A stretch of 64,000 nucleotides of DNA from Pinirhizobacter soli (GTDB lineage: Bacteria; Pseudomonadota; Gammaproteobacteria; Xanthomonadales; Rhodanobacteraceae). Positions 54,769 to 63,070 of the stretch are shown piece by piece; position 1 is the first letter of the stretch, and the number at the start of each line of letters is the position of its first letter. Location of the stretch: positions 372,001 through 436,000 of the forward strand of contig NZ_JADZLQ010000004.1 in assembly GCF_015905305.1 (NCBI RefSeq), given 5' to 3'. Both the position numbers and the translations under genes were made by a program. A model generated the notes under the pieces. It was not told where the DNA came from. It did not search any database and saw nothing but the letters and a program-made list of their open reading frames with translations.

Positions 54769-55434
54769 TTACTTGCGACGAGCGGCTTTACGCGCGGTCG
54801 TCTTCTTGCTGGCAGTGGACCTCTTGACCGCAGCTCCGGCGGCTTTCTTCTTCGCGGCGGGCTTCCTCGCCGTCTTCTTCGGGGCAACCTTCTTGGCGAC
54901 CTTGCGGCCTGCCTTCTTCACAGCCTTCACCGCCTTGCGGGCGGCACCGGCGACCTTACGGGCAACCTTGCGAGCGCCCTTCTTCACCGCTGCGGTGCGG
55001 CTGACTTTCTTCGTGGCGGCCTTGCGACCGGCCGACTTCTTGGCGACCTTCTTGGAGGCTGCCTTGCGGGCGACCTTCTTCACGGCCTTCTTGGCGGTCT
55101 TCTTAGCCCCAGCCTTCTTGGCAACTTTCTTACCAGCGGCCTTCTTCGGAGCAGCCTTCTTGGCCGAAGCCTTCTTGGCAACCTTCTTACCAGCAGCCTT
55201 CTTGGGGGCGGCCTTCTTGCTGGCAGCCTTCTTCGAAGCCTTCTTGGCGGCGGCCTTCTTCGGAGCAGCTTTCTTGGCGGCGGCCTTCTTGGCCGGGGCC
55301 TTCTTGGCAGCCTTGCGAGGCTTGCGGGTGATGACGGAACCCGGGACAGGCGTTACGTCGGTAGCAGCGTGGTCATTGGCAGTGGGGTCGACATCCAGGT
55401 TCCCCTGGCTGCTGATTTGATCGATGTTGGACAT
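54769..55434 (-). CDS. Histone H1-like lysine-rich DNA-binding protein
   Basis: 221 residues. After an acidic 35-residue start, nearly all of the protein is built from KKAAPKKA, KKVAKKA and related units, like AlgP/Hc1 and other bacterial H1 homologues. It is disordered, extremely basic and should bind DNA without sequence preference. The gene sits between nrdJ and nrdJb. Repeat number is likely to vary among strains because of the low-complexity coding sequence. Confidence 0.9.
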   Translation of the reverse strand: MSNIDQISSQGNLDVDPTANDHAATDVTPVPGSVITRKPRKAAKKAPAKKAAAKKAAPKKAAAKKASKKAASKKAAPKKAAGKKVAKKASAKKAAPKKAAGKKVAKKAGAKKTAKKAVKKVARKAASKKVAKKSAGRKAATKKVSRTAAVKKGARKVARKVAGAARKAVKAVKKAGRKVAKKVAPKKTARKPAAKKKAAGAAVKRSTASKKTTARKAARRK

Positions 55435-55466
55435 ACTTTTGTACCCTCTCCGGTTTTTTTATCGGG

Positions 55467-58400
55467 TCAGAACTTGCCGTAATACCCTTCCTTCAAGGCA
55501 TCAAACAGGTTGGCGGCGGAGTGCATTTCTCCGTCATATTCAACCTGCTCATTGCCTTTCAGTTCGACAACGCTACCGTCTTCCAACTCAAACCGGTAGA
55601 GGGTGCTCTCAAGATCGCTTTCCTTGACCAACACACCCTGGAATGCAGCGGGGTTGAAACGGAAGGTGGTGCAACCCTTCAAACCCTGCTTATACGCGTA
55701 AAAATAGATGTCTTTGAAGTCTTCGTACGGGTAGTCCGTGGGTACGTTGGCCGTCTTGGAAATAGATGAATCAATCCATTTCTGGCTGGCGGCCTGGATG
55801 TCCACGTGCTCCTTCGGGCTGATGTCGTCGGCCGAAACGAAGTATTCGGGGAGCTTGGATTTCGCCTCTTCCGAGAACGGCAGGGCGTCGGCATTGATCA
55901 GGGCGCGGTAGGCCAGCAGCTCGTAGCTGTACACCTCGACCTTCTCTTTGCTCTTCTTACCCTCGCGGATCACGTTGCGCGAATAGTGGTGGGCGAAGCT
56001 GGGCTCGATGCCGTTGGAGGCGTTGTTGGCCAGGCTAAGGCTGATGGTGCCGGTGGGGGCGATCGAGCTGTGGTGGGTGAAGCGGGCGCCGGTTTCGGCA
56101 AGCTTCGCCACCAGCTCCGGGGCCACTTCGGCCACGCGCTGCATGTAGCGGCTGTACTTGGCGTGCAGCACGCTGCCGCGGATCTTCTGTCCCACCTGGT
56201 AGCCGTCTTTGACCATCTCCGGGCGCTTGCGCAGCATCTCACCGGTGACCTCGAACTCCTGCGCCAGCAGGGGCGCGGGGCCCTTTTCCTTGGCCAGGTC
56301 CAGGGCCATTTCCCAGCCGGCCACGGCCATTTCGCGGGACACATCTTCGGTGAAGGTCACCGCATCGGCGGTGCCATAGCGCATCTTCAGCATGGTCAGC
56401 GTGGAGCCGAGCCCCAGGAAGCCCATGCCGTGGCGGCGCTTGGATTCGATCTCGTGGCGCTGCTTTTCCAGCGGCAGGCCGTTGATCTCCACCACGTTGT
56501 CCAGCATGCGGGTGAACACCTTCACCACTTCGCGGTACTCGTCCCAGTCGAACCGGGCCTTGGGGCCGAACGGGTCGCGGACGAAGGTGGTGAGGTTGAT
56601 CGAGCCCAGCAGGCAGCTGCCGTACGGCGGCAGGGGCTGCTCGCCGCAGTTGTGGGCGTGCAGGCCGTTGGCGTCGAAGGTGTTGATGCCGGGGACCTGC
56701 ACGTCGTAGACGGCTTCGGAGCCATCGGGAGTAATGGATGCGATGGTGGCGGTGAAGCGTTCGGCGTTCGGCCTGCGCTTGAAGGCGGCGATCAGCGAAT
56801 CGAGCTTGTCCTGCTTGTCGAGGTCGGCGAAGCCCACCTGGGCGTTGAACTGCGCGATGTTGGCGCCGGCGATCACCAGCTCGTGCTGGGCCTGGGTGTC
56901 GTACGAGGCCATGCCACCGCGTCCATCGGGCAGCATGGTGCTGCCGGCCTGGCGACGGTTGGTGTAGATGGTGGAGGCGATGCCAAGGCGCAGCAGCATG
57001 CGCTGGGCGGCTTCCAGGCGGGCGAGGTCCGACTGCGCCAGACGCACGCTGATGCCCTTGAGCTGGCTGCCCTGCACCGAACCGTCGGCGTCGAACAGGC
57101 CGCGCAGGAAGCCACGGTGGAAGGCGCTGGAGGTCTGTTCCACCTTCGGGCCGATCACCTTGTTGCCCGGGGTCATGCCTACTTCCAGCGCCAGCTCGCG
57201 CAGGGCACCGGTGGACATGCGGAATTCGTTTCGGCCGCCAACGGCACTGAAGCCGTTGAAGTCGGCGCGGTGCGGCATGCTGCGGGCAGCCGTCTCGGCG
57301 GCGTCCATCAGCGCCATGGCGCCGCGCGGGATGTGCGCGTCGCCACCGTTCACCGCCTGGGCGGCATGGAACACCGACAGCACCGCCTTGTCGGCCTTCA
57401 GCGTGCCATCGCCCACCAGCAGGCCCAGCAGGAAGCCTTCGTCGAAGGTGTACTTGCCGTTCCACTCAGCGCCGGTGCGGTGATCGTTCAACAGCACTTC
57501 GTCGCCGGCCTTGAGCTCGCCCGCGGCGACCCAATCGGTATTGAGCACCCAGCGGCTCTTGTAGGTGACCTTGCGCACGCGGTGGTCGACCGTCAGGCGC
57601 AGGGCGTGGCCTTCCTTCGTGGCCAGCTTCACTACCGGCTTATGCGCGGTAAGGAAGAAGCCTTCGGGGCCGGTTGCGTGGTCCTTGCCATCCACACGAG
57701 CCTGGAACGGGGAGCCGATAAGGTCCAGGACCTGCTTCGGGCCCTCGGCGGTCTGCACCCAGGTGTCGGCGGTGACGCAGGGGTTGGTGGCGCGGATGTG
57801 CTCGCACCACCAGTTGTTGTTCATCTCGTTGACGCGGTCGATCAGGATGAAGCCTGGCTCGGCGAAGTCGTACGTGGACACCATGATCATGTCCCACAGG
57901 TGCCGCGCGCGGATGTGGCCGTAGATCTTGCAGGCCACCAGGCCGTCTTCGCGGGCCACGTAGTTCTGCGTGGTGGGCCACTCGCGCCATACCACCTGCG
58001 CGGGATCCTGAAGGTTGACCTCGTGCTCTTCCTTCACGTGCACCGGGAACACCAGCGGCCAGTCGGCATCGTCGGCCACGGCGTCCATGAAGCCGTCGGT
58101 GATCAGCAGCGACAGGTTGAACTGGCGCAGGCGGCCATCCTCGCGCTTGGCGCGGATGAATTCCTTGGCATCGGGATGGCTGATGTCGAACGTGCCCATC
58201 TGCGCGCCGCGGCGGCCGCCGGCGGACGACACGGTGAAGCACATCTTGTCGTAGATATCCATGAAGCTAAGCGGGCCCGACGTATGCGCGCCGGCGCCGC
58301 TCACGTACGCCCCGCGCGGACGCAGGGTGGAGAATTCATAGCCGATGCCGCAGCCGGCTTTCAATGTAAGGCCTGCCTCGTGCACCTTCTCCAGGATGTC

Positions 58401-58742
58401 GTCCATGGAATCGGTGATGGTGCCGCTGACGGTGCAGTTGATGGTGCTGGTGGCGGGCTTGTGCGCCAGCGCGCCGGCGTTGGAGGTGATGCGGCCGGCG
58501 GGGATGGCACCGCGGCGCAGGGCCCACAGGAAGCGGTCGTTCCAGGTGGCGCGCAGTTCTTCCGTCGTTTCCACGTCGGACAGTGCCTTGGCTACGCGCT
58601 GGTAGGTGCCATCGACATCAGCATCCACCGGTTCGCCGGACTTGGCCTTCAGGCGGTACTTCTTGTCCCAGATGTCGTGCGAGGCCGGCTGCAGCGGAAT
58701 GGCCGAATCATGCGCTGCGGCTTGCGCGCGGACGATACTCAT
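55467..58742 (-). CDS. nrdJ: Adenosylcobalamin-dependent ribonucleotide reductase NrdJ, intein-containing
   Basis: 1091 residues from ATG 58742 (AAAAGGAA upstream). After removal of the intein (322-698) a 714-residue class II reductase remains: NCTVSGTITDSMDDILEKV, GRRGAQMGTFDISHPD, the active-site NP|CGEQPLPPYGSCLLGSINL and APTGTISLSLANNASNGIEP. In the family the Asn, Cys and Glu of NxCxE carry out radical chemistry. The enzyme makes deoxyribonucleotides without oxygen requirement but needs vitamin B12. Upstream NrdR-like boxes suggest dATP-sensing repression. No cobalamin riboswitch was found. Confidence 0.96.
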   Translation of the reverse strand: MSIVRAQAAAHDSAIPLQPASHDIWDKKYRLKAKSGEPVDADVDGTYQRVAKALSDVETTEELRATWNDRFLWALRRGAIPAGRITSNAGALAHKPATSTINCTVSGTITDSMDDILEKVHEAGLTLKAGCGIGYEFSTLRPRGAYVSGAGAHTSGPLSFMDIYDKMCFTVSSAGGRRGAQMGTFDISHPDAKEFIRAKREDGRLRQFNLSLLITDGFMDAVADDADWPLVFPVHVKEEHEVNLQDPAQVVWREWPTTQNYVAREDGLVACKIYGHIRARHLWDMIMVSTYDFAEPGFILIDRVNEMNNNWWCEHIRATNPCVTADTWVQTAEGPKQVLDLIGSPFQARVDGKDHATGPEGFFLTAHKPVVKLATKEGHALRLTVDHRVRKVTYKSRWVLNTDWVAAGELKAGDEVLLNDHRTGAEWNGKYTFDEGFLLGLLVGDGTLKADKAVLSVFHAAQAVNGGDAHIPRGAMALMDAAETAARSMPHRADFNGFSAVGGRNEFRMSTGALRELALEVGMTPGNKVIGPKVEQTSSAFHRGFLRGLFDADGSVQGSQLKGISVRLAQSDLARLEAAQRMLLRLGIASTIYTNRRQAGSTMLPDGRGGMASYDTQAQHELVIAGANIAQFNAQVGFADLDKQDKLDSLIAAFKRRPNAERFTATIASITPDGSEAVYDVQVPGINTFDANGLHAHNCGEQPLPPYGSCLLGSINLTTFVRDPFGPKARFDWDEYREVVKVFTRMLDNVVEINGLPLEKQRHEIESKRRHGMGFLGLGSTLTMLKMRYGTADAVTFTEDVSREMAVAGWEMALDLAKEKGPAPLLAQEFEVTGEMLRKRPEMVKDGYQVGQKIRGSVLHAKYSRYMQRVAEVAPELVAKLAETGARFTHHSSIAPTGTISLSLANNASNGIEPSFAHHYSRNVIREGKKSKEKVEVYSYELLAYRALINADALPFSEEAKSKLPEYFVSADDISPKEHVDIQAASQKWIDSSISKTANVPTDYPYEDFKDIYFYAYKQGLKGCTTFRFNPAAFQGVLVKESDLESTLYRFELEDGSVVELKGNEQVEYDGEMHSAANLFDALKEGYYGKF
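56649..57779 (-). other. LAGLIDADG intein within nrdJ
   Basis: 377 residues starting with Cys322 and ending His697-Asn698, followed by Cys699 of the host protein. Block A: CVTADTWVQTAEGPKQVLDL. Block B: LRLTVDHRV (TxxH-type). Two homing-endonuclease motifs: LLGLLVGDGTL and LRGLFDADGSV, with the acidic residues in place. Blocks F/G: VYDVQVPGINTFDANGLHAHN. All splice-site residues are intact, so splicing and possibly homing should work. Confidence 0.95.
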
Positions 58743-58924
58743 CGTTGAACGTTCCTTTTTTTTCATCGGCCTCTTAGGGCCTGTTGTCGTCATGCACCGG
58801 AAAGAGCAGGTCGCCTGCCCTCCCCCCGGAAGGCCACGGTGCTGCGTTCGTGCGGTGGGTACCTGGCGCTCTTCCGTTGCCCCCAACTTCCAGCTGCCAG
58901 AGTACTTGAGTTTCCTGTCCTATC

Positions 58925-58971
58925 TACTTGATCTAGGTGCGGCCTGTAGGCGCAAACACAAGATGTTGTGG
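58925..58971 (-). promoter_or_regulatory. Tandem NrdR-like boxes upstream of nrdJ
   Basis: ACACAAGATGTTGTGG (58956-58971) fits the NrdR consensus ACACwATATwTwGTGT closely. A second, weaker site TACTTGATCTAGGTGC begins at 58925, exactly 31 bases away, the usual helical-turn spacing of paired NrdR boxes. They lie about 180 bases before the nrdJ start. The rest of 58743-59106 contains no gene. Confidence 0.6.
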
Positions 58972-59106
58972 TCGGACAGGAGGTGAAGTTACCCCCGGCG
59001 GGGGCGGATGTAAAGCGTAATTTTTGTCTCATCGGGGCTGGGAACCCGGGCGGTTCGACCATAGTCCAAGGGCAGTGGATCGACACATTTGTGAAGGAGC
59101 TTTGGT

Positions 59107-60480
59107 ATGCGGAGTTTTGGCCTGCGTCGCTGGTTGCCACTGGGTTTGTTGTCGATGGCGCTGGGGTGTTCCGCGCCGCCTTCAGACGCCGCCATTCCAC
59201 CCGTGGTGGAGGGCCAGCCGGTGCCTTCGCTGGCGCCGATGCTGGCGAAGGTCACGCCAGCGGTGGTGAATATCAGTACCAAGACGCGCGTGCGGTCTGC
59301 CAATGCGTATTTTGACGATCCGGTGTTTCGGCAGTTTTTTGGGCTGCAGGGGACGCCGCGCGAGCGCGTGGAGCAGAGCCTGGGCTCGGGCGTGGTGGTG
59401 GATGCTTCTAAGGGGTACGTGCTTACCAACAATCACGTGGTGGGGGGCGCGGACGACATCCAAGTGACCTTGCAGGATGGGCGTTCGTTTACCGGACGGC
59501 TGGTGGGGTCGGATCCTGACACCGATGTGGCGCTGGTGAAGATCGATGCCGACAGGCTTACGGCGCTGCCTGTCGGCGCATCGGATGCGCTGCGTGTAGG
59601 CGATTTCGTGGTGGCTGTGGGCGATCCCTTCGGGCTGGGTCAGACGGCGACGTCGGGCATGGTGTCGGCGCTCGGGCGTTCGGGGCTGGGGTCGAAGGGG
59701 TATCAGAACTTCATCCAGACGGATGCTTCGATCAATCCCGGTAATAGCGGCGGCGCGTTGGTGAACCTGCGCGGGGAGCTGGTGGGCATCAATACGATGA
59801 TCTTTTCTCCTTCCGGCGGGAATGTCGGTATTGGGTTTGCCATTCCATCGAACCTGGCTTCGCAGGTGATGGGGCAGATCCTGAAGTTCGGCAAGGTGCG
59901 GCGCGGCACGTTGGGATTGGAAGTGCAGGATGTGACCGCGCGCGTGGCCAAGGCGCTTGGCGTGCCGGCCGGGCAAGGCGCGGTGGTGACCAGCGTGACG
60001 CCGGGCACGCCGGCGGATGTGGCCGGTATAAGCGTGGGCGATGTGGTGGGCACGGTGGATGGCAAGGCCGTGCGTTCGGCGCAGGACGTGCGCAATGCCG
60101 AAGGCCTGTTGCCGCTGGATACATCGGTGCAGCTGACGGTGTCGCGTGGCGGGCAGACGCGCCAGGTGTCGGCGAAGATCGAGCCGGAGAAGCTGGCATC
60201 GGTGGAGGGAAGCGCCGTTGATCCTCGTCTGGACGGCGTGGTGTTCAGCGATCTGGCTGGGGATCAGCGCAACGATGGTGCCTTCGGTGCGGCCATCACG
60301 TTGGTGAAGAAGGGATCCGCGGCCGACAACGCCGGTCTCCGGGCGGGCGATATCGTGGTGGGCGTGGGGCAACGGCAGGTGGCTAACGTCAAGGCGCTGC
60401 GGGCGTTTGGCGGCGGACAGGCCCGACAGCTCTTGCTTACAGTGGTACGGAGCAACTCGGTGTACTACGTGGTGTTGTAA
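59107..60480 (+). CDS. Periplasmic Do-like serine protease (DegP/DegQ family)
   Basis: 457 residues with AAGGAG upstream. N-terminal signal peptide ends in MALGC21, a possible but not ideal lipobox. Trypsin-like domain with H110 (LTNNHVV), D140 (DPDTDVALVK) and S214 (NPGNSGGA), followed by two PDZ domains (about 265-355 and 375-455). It degrades or chaperones misfolded periplasmic proteins. The LA loop is short, as in DegQ rather than DegP. Divergent from nrdJ. Confidence 0.94.
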   Translation: MRSFGLRRWLPLGLLSMALGCSAPPSDAAIPPVVEGQPVPSLAPMLAKVTPAVVNISTKTRVRSANAYFDDPVFRQFFGLQGTPRERVEQSLGSGVVVDASKGYVLTNNHVVGGADDIQVTLQDGRSFTGRLVGSDPDTDVALVKIDADRLTALPVGASDALRVGDFVVAVGDPFGLGQTATSGMVSALGRSGLGSKGYQNFIQTDASINPGNSGGALVNLRGELVGINTMIFSPSGGNVGIGFAIPSNLASQVMGQILKFGKVRRGTLGLEVQDVTARVAKALGVPAGQGAVVTSVTPGTPADVAGISVGDVVGTVDGKAVRSAQDVRNAEGLLPLDTSVQLTVSRGGQTRQVSAKIEPEKLASVEGSAVDPRLDGVVFSDLAGDQRNDGAFGAAITLVKKGSAADNAGLRAGDIVVGVGQRQVANVKALRAFGGGQARQLLLTVVRSNSVYYVVL

Positions 60481-60603
60481 TTCCCTGGCTGCGCGGTCCT
60501 GTTCTCGACATAGCTGAATAAGGCCAGGGTCGCGCGTTGCCTTTTGTAACGCCATAATTGCGAGATATCGCCGGTCCCGGTCCTTCTCAGGTAGCTCGCT
60601 TCT

Positions 60604-62211
60604 ATGTCCCTTCGCCTTGCACGTGTGGTCTCCGCTGCCCTTCTTACCGTGGCGGCCTCCGCTTCTGTCTTTGCCGCGGCCGGCCCGTTGATCTGGCGTG
60701 GCGATGTCACCGTGGCACGCGGCGTGGTGGGCGACGTGGCCAAGGCCTGGGAAAAGGCCGGCAACGGCAAGATCGAAGTGCAGTCGTTCAATACGGCGTC
60801 GGGCCTGGATGCGCTGGAGAAGGGCCAGGCCGACCTCGCAGGTACGGCCCGCCCCGCCACTGGCGCGGCCGAGGCCGGCTTGACGTTTACGCCGGTGGCT
60901 TGGGATGGCGTGGTGCTGATCACCCACGCATCCAACCCGGTGACCAACATCACCATGCAGCAGCTGCACGATATCTATTACGGCAAGATCACCAACTGGA
61001 AGGATGTCGGCGGCAAGGACGAAGGCATCAACGTGTACGCCGCGGCCAGCCCGGGCGATGGCGTGGAATGGAGCCTGCGCAAGCTGGTGTTCGGCCGCGG
61101 CAACCAGCCGGTGGCAGCGCCGCGCCTGTATGTGAACCAGGCGAAGCTTGAAGAAGGCATTGGCCTGGACACACGTGGCTTTGGCGCTACGACGCTGTCG
61201 GGCGCGGCCGGCAACAAGAAGCTCAAGATGATTTCGGTCGATGGCGTGGCACCGAGCACGTCCACCGTCGCCAGCGGCGCCTACCCGCTGTACACCCAGC
61301 TGTACCTGGTAACCAACCCGGCCAGCCCGAAGGCCGCCGACGCCAAGGCGCTAGTGGACTTCGTCACTGACGGCGCCGGCAAGGCGTTGCTGCGTTCGCA
61401 TAGCCTGCTGCCCTACGCCGATGGCGCCGCGCTGGTGTCGGGCGACGCCGGCCGTCGTGCAAGGATCCTGGCAAGCGTGGGCGCCAAGGCCAGCGCTTCG
61501 GAGCCGCTGACCACCGCCGCTCCCGCCGCCGCAGCTGCTCCCGCGGCAGCAGTGGCCGCCGCACCTTCGCGCCCGCTCACCAAGGCCGAGAAGCTCGCAG
61601 CCGCACGCGCTGCCGCGAAAGAAAAGGCGGCCTCCGCGCCGCCGTCGCAGTTCGCTGGCGTCACCGGCAGCGTGTTCACCACGGCGCATGCAGGTTTCGC
61701 AGGCATCACCGCCGACGCGATCACCGTCAGCGACCAGGCGAAGATCGGCGGCAAGTTCGCCAAGGTCACGTCCGATGCGGTGACGGTGGCCGGCAAGCCG
61801 ACGGCGAAGCCGGCCGTGGATACGCATGAGAAGCCGTCGGATAAGGTGAACCTTGGTTCCACCGCTCCGACGCAGGCCGAGATCGCCAAGGCCGAGGCCG
61901 AGCGCAACGAGGCGATCGCCAAGGCGGCTGCCTCAAAAAAAAAGTCCACTGAACCTGGCGTAGCGGCGAAAGTTGGCCAGGCTGGGCAGGTTAGGGGTCA
62001 GAGTCATAACGCTGACACCGCCAAGAGCAACGCGAAGAGCATCGCCAAGGCCACCAAGCCCGCACAGACCTACACGGTAAAGCCCGGCGACACGCTGTAC
62101 TCCATCGCCAAGAAGCACAACGCCGACATCGCCAAGGTCCGCCAGTGGAACGGTTTGAAAGGCGATAGCGTGAAGCTGGGACAAACCTTGAAGGTCAGCG
62201 GTCCGCGCTGA
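60604..62211 (+). CDS. PstS-like substrate-binding protein fused to a LysM domain
   Basis: 535 residues. A signal peptide precedes a periplasmic binding domain of the phosphate-binding type (about 25-290: SGLDALEKGQADLAGTARPA, LHDIYYGKITNWKDVGG, YPLYTQLYLVTNP). A long Ala/Lys-rich linker (about 300-480) follows, then a C-terminal LysM (TYTVKPGDTLYSIAKKHNAD). It could hold a binding protein on peptidoglycan. A REP-like repeat is inserted in frame at codons 464-472, and an A9 run (61935-61943) in the linker is slippage-prone. No Pst permease is nearby. Confidence 0.8.
   Translation: MSLRLARVVSAALLTVAASASVFAAAGPLIWRGDVTVARGVVGDVAKAWEKAGNGKIEVQSFNTASGLDALEKGQADLAGTARPATGAAEAGLTFTPVAWDGVVLITHASNPVTNITMQQLHDIYYGKITNWKDVGGKDEGINVYAAASPGDGVEWSLRKLVFGRGNQPVAAPRLYVNQAKLEEGIGLDTRGFGATTLSGAAGNKKLKMISVDGVAPSTSTVASGAYPLYTQLYLVTNPASPKAADAKALVDFVTDGAGKALLRSHSLLPYADGAALVSGDAGRRARILASVGAKASASEPLTTAAPAAAAAPAAAVAAAPSRPLTKAEKLAAARAAAKEKAASAPPSQFAGVTGSVFTTAHAGFAGITADAITVSDQAKIGGKFAKVTSDAVTVAGKPTAKPAVDTHEKPSDKVNLGSTAPTQAEIAKAEAERNEAIAKAAASKKKSTEPGVAAKVGQAGQVRGQSHNADTAKSNAKSIAKATKPAQTYTVKPGDTLYSIAKKHNADIAKVRQWNGLKGDSVKLGQTLKVSGPR
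61993..62019. repeat. REP-like element inside coding sequence
   Basis: AGGGGTCAGAGTCAT followed by a degraded inverse arm AACGCTGACACC. It is read in frame as RGQSHNADT in the linker before the LysM domain. The 27-base length keeps the frame. Confidence 0.75.
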
Positions 62212-62214
62212 GAA

Positions 62215-62262
62215 GTCGGGGTCGGAGTAACTACTCTGACCCCTAACCCGCTGACCCCGACC
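62215..62262. repeat. Degenerate REP-like element after the LysM gene
   Basis: GGGGTCGGAGTA/TACTCTGACCCC (62218-62243) is a variant palindrome of the same family; GTCGGGGTC (62215) can also pair with GACCCCGAC near 62254. It lies 4 bases after the stop and may help to end transcription. Confidence 0.65.
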
Positions 62263-62285
62263 CGCCCCTCTAAAATTCCCGACCG

Positions 62286-62999
62286 ATGGATATCCGCGCT
62301 GTCTCGTTCGATCTCGACGACACCTTGTGGCCGGTGCTTCCGGCCATCCTGGAGGCCGAACAGTGCGTGGACCGCTGGCTTCGCCACCACCACCCGGACG
62401 TCGCCCGGGCCTGGTCGGTGCAGGCCCTGCGTGACCTGCGCGACCAGATTGCCGATGAGCACATCCACCTGGGACACGACCTGGGCGCCCTGCGCCGGCT
62501 CACCATGGAGCGCGCCTTCGCTTCGTGCGGCGTAGCCAATCCCCCGGTGGACGAGGCCTGGCGCATCTTTTACGCCGCCCGCAACAACGTGGAGCTTTTC
62601 CCCGACACGCTGACGGCGCTAGAGCGCATACGGGCCCACGTGCCAGTGGCGACCCTCACCAACGGCAATGCAGACCTGACGGTGATCGGGCTGCATCACC
62701 TCTTCCACCAGCATGTCAGCTCTGCCCTGGTGGGGGTGGCCAAGCCCGATCGCCGCATCTTCGAACTGGTCAGCGATCGCCTGGGGGTGCCCCCAGCCCA
62801 CGTATTGCATGTAGGCGACGACCCCACAATGGACGTCCGTGGCGCGAAGGAAGCCGGGATGCAAACCGTATGGTTCAACCGCGAGGGTGGCCCATGGCCG
62901 CTACCCGATGAATTCCGTGCTGACCTCGAATTCACCAATCTGACATTACTGGCCAGTTGGCTGGACGATCATTTCGATCAGGCGCAGCCAGCCGCCTGA
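62286..62999 (+). CDS. HAD-family phosphatase (YigB-like)
   Basis: 237 residues. HAD motifs: I VSFDLDDTLWP (nucleophile and acid Asp), II ATLTNGNAD, III VAKPDRRIF with catalytic Lys, IV HVGDDPTMDVRGAKEAG. The alpha-helical C1 cap and similarity to YigB suggest an FMN or sugar-phosphate phosphatase of the cytoplasm. No clear ribosome site before ATG 62286. It is followed by the aminopeptidase gene. Confidence 0.9.
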   Translation: MDIRAVSFDLDDTLWPVLPAILEAEQCVDRWLRHHHPDVARAWSVQALRDLRDQIADEHIHLGHDLGALRRLTMERAFASCGVANPPVDEAWRIFYAARNNVELFPDTLTALERIRAHVPVATLTNGNADLTVIGLHHLFHQHVSSALVGVAKPDRRIFELVSDRLGVPPAHVLHVGDDPTMDVRGAKEAGMQTVWFNREGGPWPLPDEFRADLEFTNLTLLASWLDDHFDQAQPAA

Positions 63000-63070
63000 T
63001 CCACCGCGTACAATTGGCCCAGGGAAGGGCACGCCGCCGGCTCGCGGGGCCCAAAAGGAGTTCGTAAAGC

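Noticed and set aside
55806-58748. Plus-strand open frame of 980 codons
   Set aside because: Antisense shadow of nrdJ and its intein; no domain recognisable, skewed composition.
58743-59106. Cobalamin riboswitch before nrdJ
   Set aside because: Expected for a B12 enzyme, but no B12-box-like sequence found; NrdR-like boxes are the better explanation.
61935-61943. Programmed frameshift at the A9 run
   Set aside because: The zero frame continues to a proper LysM domain, so a shift would destroy the protein; only polymerase slippage risk is noted.
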